Source of the DNA: Diploptera punctata | Lineage: Eukaryota; Arthropoda; Insecta; Blattodea; Blaberidae | NCBI GenBank assembly: GCA_030220185.1 | Contig: JASPKZ010005710.1 | Location: 1,154,603 to 1,218,602 of the forward strand | Length of the DNA: 64,000 nucleotides | Direction of reading: 5' to 3' | In this document: in pieces, positions 44,140-53,472 of the stretch | Layout of the letters: each line of letters starts with the position of its first letter | How positions within the stretch are numbered: position 1 is the stretch's first letter | The notes under the pieces: generated by a model | The model's database searches: none | What the model was told of the DNA's origin: nothing | Seen by the model: the letters and a program-made list of their open reading frames with translations, nothing else | Program-made: the position numbers and the translations under genes

Positions 44140-45109
44140 AGTTTTCGGACACTTTTGAAATCCAGAATTGGTTGAAGCAAGGAGATGCACCATCTCCTCT
44201 ACTATTTAATATTGTACTAGAGCATGCCATTAAATCTTTAGAGAATGAGGAAGGCTTACAACTCAATGGTATTAATAAGCTGTTAGTTTATGATAGTACA
44301 ATTGGCCGATAGCAAGGAGATACTAAAGGACAACACTCACACACTATTGAGTAACACAAAGAAATTAGGACTGGAAGTAAATATTAATAAAACTAAATAT
44401 ATGGTCACACGTAGAAATACATTATATAATGGGAAATGGACAGCTAATGGCAAATGAGGGAAAATTTTGAGGAAGTGGCTGAATTCAAATACCTAGGAAC
44501 AATGATCACAAATATGAATGAGATTCACAAAGAAATTAAAACATAGGCTCAATTCTGGAAATGCGTGCTATTATGCATTGCAGAGACTCTTGAGTGTCCC
44601 AACCTCCTTTCAAAAAAACGTTAAAACTGAAAATATATAAAACTGTTATTCTACCAGTTATATTATATGGGTGCGAAACATGGACTCTCACTTTAAGGGA
44701 GGAAAGGAGATTACAAGTATTTGAGAATAAAGTACTTAGGAACATTTTTGGACCAAAGAGAGATGAACAGACAGATGAATGGAGAAGACTACATAACAAT
44801 TAACTACATGGTCTTTATATGAAGCCGGATATAATAAGAACAGTTAAGTCTCGTAGACTGCGATGGGCAGGACATGTTGCACGTATGGGGAATGAAAGAC
44901 TTGCATGGAAGCTTCTTGTAGGAAAACCAGAGGGAAAACGCCCAGTTGGTAGACCAAGAATGAGGTGGGAGAATAACATTAACTATGATTTGAGGGAAGT
45001 AGATTATACGGGGACTGATTGGAAAGCATTAGCTCAGGATAGGGATGTATGGAGAGCTTATGTCCGCGCGGCCATAAATCTACGGGTTCGATAGTGCCAG
45101 TAAGTAAGT
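44140..45109 (+). pseudogene. RTE-A 5'-truncated copy lacking the YADD core
   Basis: Begins in motif B (FSDTFEIQNWLKQGDA, PLLFNIVLEHAI). At about 44285 the catalytic Y-A-D-D segment is missing 9 bases (reads LLVYDST). It continues LKIYKTVILPVILYGCETWT, VFENKVLRNIFGPKRDEQ, RLRWAGHVARMGNERLAWKL, RPVGRPRMRWENN and DRDVWRAYVRAAINLRVR, with several frameshifts. The 3' terminus is ttcgatagtgccag(taag)n. Confidence 0.9.
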
Positions 45110-45120
45110 AATACTGAGGT

Positions 45121-45593
45121 ATTATATGGACAATAAATTATCAACATTTCAAATCGTATGTGGCACCATTCATACAACACTAAAACATAATCAAGGAAGG
45201 ATACAAGAATGAAGTTCTACAGAACAATGGCGGTACCGGACTTTTATACGGTAGTGAGTCCTGGGTAACAAATAAGAGGAGTTCGAGTAGAATACAAAGT
45301 GCACAAATTATTTTTCTAAGAAGGACCAAAGGATGCACAAAATTGGACCACATAAGAAATGAAGAAATAAGAAGTGAATTAGAAATGTATTCAATAAAAT
45401 ATAGAATTCAACAACACTGCGTCGGCTGGGAACAGCATGCTCAGAGAATGGAAGAAACAAGATTGCCCAGTATAGCATATCATTACAAACCAAATGGATT
45501 AAGGGATATAGGAAGACTTATGAAGGGATGGAAGGAATTATTGTGAATTCGGAACAGGCGAATCATCTAAACCTTGAAGTGAAGATGATGATG
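45121..45593 (+). mobile_element. RTE-B fragment with an 11-bp target duplication
   Basis: Flanked by AATACTGAGGT (45110-45120 and 45594-45604). Coding remnant: HIRNEEIRSELEMYSIKYRI, GWEQHAQRMEETRLPS and LRDIGRLMKGWKEL. Tail gaagatgatgatga. It inserted directly beside the RTE-A 3' end. Confidence 0.9.
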
Positions 45594-45611
45594 AATACTG
45601 AGGTCCCATTA

Positions 45612-46180
45612 TACAGAGTGATTCAGAAATATGGCTATATGTTCGATCGCATTTTGTGACGAAAATATTATTATTAAAAGAAATATGATGTTATCATTGG
45701 AAAGGAAATCCTTGAAATTACAACAATAGAACAAAACAAAACAAATCACTGCTCACGTGCAGCTTGGCGGGTTGATTTTTGTGGGCTAGCGTCGAACGCC
45801 TCCACAATTCTCTTCGTTGTTTCTGCATCCGTGCTAATGCGAGGCCTTCCTTGAGGTTTGATTTTTTGCATCCTTCCCGTTTCCAGCAGTCGTTTTCTCC
45901 ACTTCCCCACAGTCGACGGCTGCAATGCTACGTTAAACTCACATCTTGCCCGTCTTGCGGCCTCACGATCATTAGCATACGTAATTGCCCATGCAGCAAT
46001 TGTAATTTGCTGTTGCATATTCAACGCCATTTTGACTAATGGCGTAAGTTCTACACTGTTTTGTTTTATTCCATTTGAATAATTGCCTTTCCAACGGTAA
46101 TTTTATATTTCCTGTAATGGTAACATTTTCATCACACAACGCGATCAAACTTGTAGCCATATTTATGATTCACCCCGTAT
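45612..46180 (-). mobile_element. internally deleted DNA transposon keeping a DNA-binding domain
   Basis: Long terminal inverted repeats of about 90 bp: left 45612-45705 (agagtgattcagaaatatgg, ctatatgttcgatcgca) and right 46087-46180 (tgcgatcaaac, gtagccatatttatgattca). The likely target is TA. Between them lies one open frame and nothing else. Confidence 0.82.
45746..46030 (-). CDS. 94-residue helix-turn-helix protein from a transposon
   Basis: An intact frame with start and stop. Starts MALNMQQQITIAAWAITYAN, then the first helix-turn-helix (REAARRARCEFNVALQPSTV), a GKWRKRLLETGRM recognition-helix region, a GRPR minor-groove linker (PQGRPRIST) and the start of the second domain (AETTKRIVEAFDASPQKSTR), ending QAAREQ. 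This is the DNA-binding half of an IS630/Tc1/mariner-type transposase, with the whole catalytic domain deleted. The product could bind the terminal repeats and act as a repressor; that is inference. It could equally be a passive deletion derivative. Confidence 0.7.
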   Translation of the reverse strand: MALNMQQQITIAAWAITYANDREAARRARCEFNVALQPSTVGKWRKRLLETGRMQKIKPQGRPRISTDAETTKRIVEAFDASPQKSTRQAAREQ

Positions 46181-46299
46181 GTCTGAGGTCTGGAAACTCA
46201 CTTTTTAATTGATTGCTATATGTCAAGTTTGGTTATGATAAAAGAAAAATTGCGACCGCTAAAGCCAAGAGACACACACATACACACACACACGTGTAT

Positions 46300-46395
46300 A
46301 AATGTTGGTCTTGATCATTTTCTATATATACTAAATAGGATAGGCGAAGTTCTGTAAAAAAAATTCAAAACTCTCTGTACGAGAACAAATCAGAA
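46300..46395 (+). repeat. dispersed repeat R4
   Basis: Related to 58800-58905 and, inverted, 52640-52735: ggtcttgatcattttc, ataggataggcgaag and tacgagaacaa. Confidence 0.6.
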
Positions 46396-47194
46396 TTCAC
46401 AAAAAGTAGCCTATGCGTATCTAATTGGAAACTTCAGACATTTATTATTGACCTATATTTTTACATAGCTAACAATGCTTCCAAAGATTTATTTAAGTTA
46501 TTCTTATTTTAAATATTGAGGTATCTTATTAAAACTTTTTCTTTCTCACCGTCTTAACACCTTGGTTAAAAAATTATCTTGGAAAAGTTTGCACTGTAAA
46601 ATTATCTTGAGGCAGCTTGTGAATATTTCCTCTCATTAAGGCCTGCTGCAGTCCTCCTTATCTTTCTTTTACTTTGCTTTATTTTAATTTCGTATAAAAT
46701 ATCACTTTAAATTACTTCTCTTAAGCAGAACTCTGTCAGCTAAGAAATTTACAGAATGTTAAAGAAGTACTTTTATAGCATTTCAAGGAAGGTAGCGGGA
46801 AGAGAAGACATGCAACACTCTTACCTATTTAACAAAACTTTTAAAGTTAGAGCTATGTAAGATTTTTCTTTTTGAGGTATGACATAAGCGTTAAAACAAC
46901 TGAACTGTTATCAATTATTATAATTTCACCCTTGAAGCAGGGAGGTCAGTTCAGCAGGTCTTGCCTAAAATCTGAAGATTAAAATTAAAAAAAAAAAACA
47001 TATCTTGTCTGCGGTACTCTATGATTTCGACACAAGGTCTGTACATTAAGGAAAGAAAACACGTTAATGGTGTTTGAAAATAGGAAAACTCTAACTGAAA
47101 AATATTTCCTTATTTCTTAACCGGTTCATTTCTGGACCCATATGTAACCTACTAGAACTTTCTGCTTACCTTCATTTTTGCTTCTCACCCCTAT
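46396..47194. other. no recognisable gene
   Basis: AT-rich DNA without a supported feature. Confidence 0.4.
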
Positions 47195-47197
47195 AAT

Positions 47198-47201
47198 GAT
47201 A

Positions 47202-47240
<39 letters not shown>
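47198..47240. repeat. (AAT)n microsatellite
   Basis: AAT run ending in actagtaag. Confidence 0.9.
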
Positions 47241-47241
<1 letters not shown>

Positions 47242-47254
47242 AGTAAGTTATTAT

Positions 47255-47400
47255 TTATACTTACTCACTGGACACTGTCGAACCCGTAAGTTCATGGCCG
47301 CACGGACATAAGCTCTCCATACATCCCTATCCTGAGCTAATGCTGTTCCAATCGTTCCCTGTAAAATCTACTTCCCTCAAATCATAGTTAATGTTATTAT
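47255..47400 (-). mobile_element. RTE-A 3' terminal fragment
   Basis: acttactcactggacactgt, cgaacccgtaagttcatggc and cataagctctccatacatcc are the RTE-A 3' end in reverse. It stops after about 140 bp. Confidence 0.88.
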
Positions 47401-47539
47401 ATTATTATTATTATTAATAATATTAATATGAACAATTCTGAGATAAGAAAATTAGTAAGTCAAGGAACGAAAACAATTGTAATGTTGAATCGGTGCTGTA
47501 AAGTGGCAACATTCTGAACAAAAAAAAAATCAAGAAGAG

Positions 47540-47820
47540 ACAGAATTAGGAACCACTCAAATCAGAGAAATAATGATTGTTAAAAAAAATGTTCTACAAG
47601 TTATTGAAGAAAGAAGACTGAAATGGTTTGACCTCGTAAAGAGGATGTCAGATGACAGGGTACCTAATATGATATTAAATTTGAACTGGAGGGCAACAGA
47701 AGAAAGGGGACTTCAAGAGAACAGTGGGTTCAAGGAGTACATAGGAGTATGGCGTCGAGAGGATTATCAGAGAGTGATGCAGAGGATAGGGAGGAGTAAA
47801 ATTTACAAAGATTTGTAGGA
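47540..47820 (+). pseudogene. C-terminal LINE fragment
   Basis: The frame reads VLQVIEERRLKWFDLVKRMS and DDRVPNMILNLNWRATEERG, then REDYQRVMQRIGRSK, a decayed R-R-L-x-W-x-x-x-V-K-R-M tail. Confidence 0.75.
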
Positions 47821-47899
47821 AAACTACTGTATTGTAGATAAATTGTAATACTATTTATTATTATTATTGTTATTATTATTATTATTTATTTATTATTAT

Positions 47900-48085
47900 T
47901 ATTAAGAGTACCAAATGCCGTCTATGCATGGAAAATTGAAAGAAGGAACAGAAAAGGAAAACCAAGAATAACCTGGAAAAAAAAAAAAAAAAATCATTCA
48001 AAATTGAATGAGGAAATTTGGTGTAAACAGATGAAGACACGAGGACAGAGAACGATGGAGAACTTTAATTAAGGGAGAATTGGCG
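47900..48085 (+). pseudogene. LINE tail scrap
   Basis: A frame with AWKIERRNRKGKPRITWKKN resembles the basic G-K-P-R-x-T-W end of the same LINE families. Very short. Confidence 0.45.
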
Positions 48086-48144
48086 AATGTTTTGTTGCAA
48101 ACTGATAGTCTATAAGTCCGTAGTTTCATTTATATTTATTATTT

Positions 48145-48430
48145 TTTTTAGTTCATGAGCTACAAGCCGGAGGGTCGAGGGGTTTCAAGTCCCGTTGGGG
48201 TCAGGATTTTTAAACTTGCCCAAACCCTCTGGCGGCACTATGGCCTTGGGGGTCGCCTCAGCCTCTAACGGAAATGAGTACCAGACGCTTGTTCTGGGGG
48301 TAAAGCGCGGCCGTCACGCAGGGCTGAACCACCCGGCTGACATAAAGTGCCGTTGGTCTAGAAAAAGTGGGAGCCTTAACCTCCTACTACCCCCAGGGCC
48401 TCCGGGCCTGTTTGTGGGATCACTTTACAC
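48145..48430 (+). mobile_element. SINE-C, plus orientation
   Basis: Head ctacaagccggagggtcgag and B box ggtttcaagtcccg; body gtcacgcagggctgaacc, gggagccttaacctcctac. The A box is lost. Confidence 0.9.
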
Positions 48431-48494
48431 TTACTTTATGTTAATTAATAAGATTGGTTGGAGGAAAACCGTCAATGATGAGGACAATTTCTCA

Positions 48495-49048
48495 ATCTAA
48501 TATATATATATATACTGTATGTATATATACCTATATGGAATATGTATATCTATATATATATATCTATCTGTTATATATGTATGTATAATCTATATCTGTA
48601 TCTCTGTAATATCTGTATGTATGTATATATGTATGTATGTATATATATTCTATATATATATATGTATGTATATATATGCTATATATATCTATATATTTAT
48701 ATTATGTATCGATATATATGTATATATGTATGATATATGTATATATGTATGTCTATATATATGTATATATGTATGCTATATATATATATATATGTATATA
48801 TAGTATGTATATATATGTATGTATATATATATATGTATATATATGTATGTATATATATGTATATATATATGTATATATGTATGTTATATATATGTATTTG
48901 TATATAATATGTATATATGAATGTATATATATGTATATATGATGTATGTATGTATGTATGTATATATATATGTATATATGTATGTATGTATGTATATATA
49001 TATGTACTATATATATGTATGTATATATATATGTATTATATATATGTA

Positions 49049-49084
<36 letters not shown>

Positions 49085-49330
49085 TATTATGTATATAATG
49101 ATATATGATGTATGATATATATGTATATATATGTATATATGTATATATATATATGTATGTATATATATATGTATGTATATATATATATATGTGTGTATAT
49201 GTAGGTATATATATATGTATATATGTATGTATGATATATATGTATATGTGTATGTATAATATATGTATATATGTATGTGTATATATATGTATATATGTAT
49301 ATATATTATATATTATTATTATTATTATTT
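48495..49330. repeat. 830-bp (TA)n/(TATG)n low-complexity tract
   Basis: A continuous mixture of TA and TATG/TATC units, ending in a TTA/ATT run to about 49365. The translated Y/I/M-rich frames are artefacts. Confidence 0.95.
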
Positions 49331-49365
49331 ATTATTTATTATATTATTATATTATTATTATAAGA

Positions 49366-49995
49366 TGTACGAGTGTACTATGTAAAAATAAAAGAAAGTA
49401 AATCTAAAACATTTTTTCTGTTTTGATATACTTTGAAATGAAACGAAGAAAAATAGTGTGAAGTTCTGGCGCGAGGTGAGGATTACACAGTGTGAAAGGC
49501 GACAGTTGTTAAATGGGCATCTCCCTGAAGAATGGTGGTCTAGATATATGATCTTACATTTATTGGTTTCGTAGGACTCTGTTCCAATTCTTCTCACGTA
49601 GCGAGCTTTAAGGTGTTCCCTATCGGAAATTCCCTACGGGTTCGTAAAGGAGACATGTCAATTTTTAATTCTTTACATTCCTTCTATTCCTAACTTCGTT
49701 TCTCAGCTTGTATGTTTGTTTGTTTGTCTGTTTTTTTTCTTATCCTCGCAACTTCCGCAAGTTACGTTGACAGGGGCTCCCTTTGAAACAGTAATTTCTT
49801 TGTCCTTTAACCAAAGTTCTGTGAATCGTCATCACAATAAAAAGGAACCACAAAATAGGAGAAAATACAGAGTGTTATAGATAGAGTCCGGATGTTAGGC
49901 ACTTAAATAATTAAAAATAGGGAGGCAAAAAAACACTATAAAATCATTAATATAGGCACTAAAAATTCAAAATAGGCTCTTACAAAAAATGGACT
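49366..49995. other. no recognisable gene
   Basis: AT-rich spacer; no exon or domain found. Confidence 0.4.
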
Positions 49996-49999
49996 ACAA

Positions 50000-50190
50000 C
50001 ATAACTTTTTACAGTCTTAACGTTAAGAATATAAAAATATGCTATCAATAGCGTGCGAAGATATCAGAGATGCTTTTGGAATTTGTTTTTGCCTTTTTAC
50101 AACTAGCAGAACGTCACTTGAGAATATTTCCGTGCCAAATTCTTTCACGAAACTGGTCAGTTTGTATTTTACTGTAGTCCGCTCATTATG
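50000..50190 (-). pseudogene. possible hAT-type N-terminal fragment
   Basis: The minus-strand frame contains VKYKLTSFVKEFGTEIFSSD, which resembles the start of a BED-finger hAT transposase family and echoes 14530-14645. The cysteines are not visible and a SINE-C interrupts the upstream side. Confidence 0.35.
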
Positions 50191-50194
50191 TAAG

Positions 50195-50500
50195 TAAAGT
50201 AAAGTAATCCCACAACAGGCCCGGAGGCCCCTGGGGTAGAAGGAGGTTAAGGCTCCCACTTTTTCTAGACAATCGGCACTTTATGTCAGCCGGGTTGTCA
50301 GCCCTGCGTGACGGCCGCCTTTACCCCAGAACAAGCGTCGTGGTACTCATTTCAGTTAGAGGCTGAGTCGACCCCAGGGCCATGGTGCCGCCGAGCGGTG
50401 TTGGGTCAGTTTAAAAATCCTGACCCCAACGGGACTTGACCCCTCGACCCTCCGGCTTGTAGCTCAGTGCCTAACCACTAAGCTACGGTAGTGCCCCCCC
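50195..50500 (-). mobile_element. SINE-C with intact head
   Basis: Body gtaatcccacaacaggcccg, ggttaaggctcccacttttt; head cttgtagctcagtgcctaac with the A-box region cactaagctacggtagtg. The most complete tRNA head of this family here. Confidence 0.92.
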
Positions 50501-50526
50501 GCTCATTATGTATCTTAAAAAAATCT

Positions 50527-50638
50527 TCTAAAGATATATATATATATATATATAAGATTATATATATAAGATATATATATAATATATATTAGATCTATAT
50601 ATATATAAGATATATATATATATATATATATTATATAC
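50527..50638. repeat. (TA)n-rich tract
   Basis: TA runs interrupted by AAGAT units. Confidence 0.92.
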
Positions 50639-50640
50639 AC

Positions 50641-51300
50641 GCGCTTGCAGCACCACTGTGTCTTGTTATCACCTGTCTGTGAATTAGGATACAGACTGAA
50701 TTCAGTGTTCCCACATCCAAAAATAATATTGCCAATTTAGCCACCAGATGTGAGACAGAGAAAGAAAGCTTGAACCATCTACCTCTGTATCACTCAGACA
50801 ATGTTTGTATTCATAAGTAGCAAAGAACGTTTTCCAAGCCTCAGAGCCGGAGAATAATACAATGGGCAATAGATTAGGGCTATTTCGCTTAACGGGAAGC
50901 ATTGAGGGGGAAAATACAATATTTACCTTTCGGGAGTGCATTCAGGGGGGAAACCATCTATCTGCTAGGTTATTGTCACTATTGTTCTAAAATATTGTAA
51001 AAGAAATTAATAAAAAGAACACTTGAAAACTTCTAGAAAATAATTTGAAGTTTGTCCCTTTCCATTGATTTCATGAAATACTGAGGTTAATTTCAGAAGA
51101 AAAAGTTGCAAATAGGCATTTTATGGCATTATAAGCTGAAATAGTCATTTATAGGCAATATGAACTTCATGGAAAACAACTCTAGGGTCGGCGTTGGTAT
51201 GAATTTATATGAATGTCACTATTACAATATCTATAATATATAACTATAGAGATTTTCCCTAAGATCCGGTCTCTAGTTATTAAACTTGTGAAGGGATTAC
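50641..51300. other. no recognisable gene
   Basis: Intronic sequence downstream of the first ankyrin exon. A 79-codon minus frame at 50702-50941 has no recognisable domain. Confidence 0.4.
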
Positions 51301-51305
51301 ATTAC

Positions 51306-51515
51306 CTTGTTACGAGTGTCGGTTTCTGGCCCCGGCCTCCACTAGTCTTCTCACGATGCCGGCGTGGACCTCCAAGGGCCGCATGATATAGGGCAGTCTG
51401 CTGTTTCCAGGTCCACAGCATCCACCTTAAGGTCCTCAAGTGTTGTCCAGAAAGAAAGTCTACTACAGTCAGCTCGATTGTTACGTGCAGCGCACATCAA
51501 CAGAGTATATTGTTT
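51306..51515 (-). CDS. ANKDD1: ANKDD1-like exon 1 in window: two ankyrin repeats with indels
   Basis: Acceptor ggttacag and donor GTAATG bound a 210-bp exon. The start reads KQYTLLMCAARNNRAD; after a shift VVDFLS; then LEDLKVDAVDLE; after another shift HAGIVRRLVEAGARN; then DTRNK before the donor. LEDLKVDAVDLE strikingly matches the LEDVALDHVD segment I remember from ANKDD1A, at the same place. At least three small indels are needed to read it through. They may be assembly errors, because four downstream exons are clean, or real lesions. Confidence 0.75.
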
Positions 51516-51523
51516 CTGTAACC

Positions 51524-51562
51524 TAATAATAATAATAATAAATAATAATAATAATAATAATA

Positions 51563-51613
<51 letters not shown>
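51524..51613. repeat. (AAT)n microsatellite
   Basis: AAT run with occasional AAAT units, only 9 bp upstream of the exon 1 acceptor on the minus strand. Confidence 0.95.
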
Positions 51614-51995
51614 CTTGTATCTTGTGAAGCCCATGTTTCCCTTAACAGAGAATTTAGGCGCTCTCCCCATACAGGGAAGAATTTGAACCATACTAATTTA
51701 GTTACACTTGTTTTCTTTTATAGATGTCATTTGAGTGGTCCGTGGTCAGCGTTCCGCCTCATACTGACATCTAGGAAAATTTTGGCTTATAGGTGCCTTT
51801 TTCATTCAGGCTTAAGGACTTTTAACGAGCAATGAAAAAAATCTTTCAGGCTCTGGGACCCACGGCTTAAGGTCCTTCCGGAGGACTTGCTCCTTGGTTT
51901 TTTCCTTCCTAAAAAAATCCATCGAACCCGTCCGGGTTTGAACCCGCGTTCCCTGGGACCAGAAGCAAGGGAGCATAACCACTAGTCCACCCGGC
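51614..51995 (-). mobile_element. SINE-A
   Basis: In reverse: aatttaggcgctctccccat, gggaagaatttgaaccatac, ggtcagcgttccgcctcata, and the head gggtttgaacccgcgttccc, accactagtccaccc. AAT runs flank both sides. Confidence 0.92.
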
Positions 51996-52001
51996 CGATA
52001 T

Positions 52002-52032
<31 letters not shown>

Positions 52033-52063
52033 TAATAATAATAATAATAAATAATAATAATAC

Positions 52064-52117
<54 letters not shown>

Positions 52118-52195
52118 TAATAATAATAATGTAATAATAATAATAATGTAATAATAATGTAATAATAATAATAACAATAATAATAAATAAATATT
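51996..52195. repeat. (AAT)n microsatellite
   Basis: About 200 bp of AAT with TAATG variants. Confidence 0.95.
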
Positions 52196-52329
52196 TCATA
52201 ATTTTATATTTTAATTTTGAATAATACCTGAACTGAACGTCATCATGAATCCTATTAATGTTAAGTTAGATTGACACACACGTACACATACATACACACA
52301 CGTAGTTGAAACATAAATGCTATCATAAT

Positions 52330-52640
52330 TGTTATCATCATAAATCATCATCTTTATCATCTTCGAGACAAAGCCTCATATAGGCCGTGTTCTTCTTCAA
52401 AAGTCGACGACAATTTTTTCTATTCAAAGCCACAGATCTCCAGTTCTTAAATCCCAATACCAGATACCATTAGTATGATAGAGTCTTCCCATCTCAGTCT
52501 TCATCTACCAAAGTATCCTTCATCCATGTGGGCTGTGATTTAAAAACTTTTTTTACTGTTTCTCAATATCACTTATTCTTAGTATATTACCAGCCCATAC
52601 CAACCTTTCAATTCCTAGTGAATTCCGTTGGATGAAGCTA
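52330..52640 (-). pseudogene. RTE-type ORF tail (family C)
   Basis: Minus-strand frames show SLGIERLVWAGNILRISDIE, then KVFKSQPTWMKDTLVDED, then LGFKNWRSVALNRKNCRRLL and a GAT-rich end. A distinct subfamily from RTE-A and RTE-B. Confidence 0.65.
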
Positions 52641-52735
52641 GTGAGATTGTTCTCATGAAAAAATATAAAAAAAAAATATAGATCTTCACCGATCCCATCT
52701 AATAACACCGAAAATGACCATGACCGGTATATATA
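52640..52735 (-). repeat. dispersed repeat R4
   Basis: The inverse of 58800-58905: gaaaatgaccatgaccgg against ggtcatggtcattttc, and ttcaccgatccc against ggatcggcgaag. Confidence 0.7.
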
Positions 52736-53000
52736 GGGTGTTATCGAAATGAGTGCAGATTTTTCGTGTGGTGGTTGGGTACATCCATACAAGTATTTTA
52801 ACACAATGAACTGGGTCCGGTATGGTTAAAAAAATAAACCATAGATGAACTTGAATGAAATCTATTAAAGATTATTAAATTTATAACTCCCTACTAAAAA
52901 ATAAAGGATAAAAAAATTAATGCCAATCTTACCTCATAAGAAATTGTCTGAGCTACTGCCTGTAGCCCTATATTAATACTTACTTACTTACTCACTGGCA

Positions 53001-53472
53001 CTATCGAACCCGTAGGTTCATGGCCGCACGGACATAAGCTCTCCATACATCCCTATCCTGAGCTAATGCTTTCCAATCATTCCCTGTATAATCTACTTCC
53101 CTCAAATCATAGTTAATGTTGTTCTCCCACCTCATTCTTGGTCTACCAACTGGGCGTTTTCCTTCTGGCTTTCCTACAAGAAGTTTCCATGCACGTCTTT
53201 CATTCCCCATACGCGCAACATGTCCTGCCCATCGCAGTCTACGGGACTTAACTGTTCTTATTATATCTGGCTTCCTATAAAGACCATGTAGTTCATTGTT
53301 ATGTAGTCTTCTCCATTCACCTGTCTGTTCATCTCTCTTTGGTCCAAAAATTTTCCTAAGAACTTTATTCTCAAATACTCGTAATCTCCTTTCCTCCCTT
53401 AAAGTAAGAGTCCATGTTTCGCACCCATATAATATAACTGGTAGAATAATAGTTTTATATATTTTCAGCTTA
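53001..53472 (-). CDS. RTE-A ORF2, C-terminal part after a frameshift
   Basis: Continues the 771-residue frame in another frame: LKIYKTIILPVILYGCETWT, LTLREERRLRVFENKVLRKI, RRLRWAGHVARMGNERRAWK, GRPRMRWENNINYDLREVDY and DRDVWRAYVRAAMNLRVR, then stop. No internal stop. The break sits at a run of seven A/T bases near 53475, so a one-base homopolymer error would explain it. Confidence 0.85.

Noticed and set aside
48519..49401. Long Tyr/Ile/Met-rich frames
   Set aside because: Translation of the TA/TATG tract.
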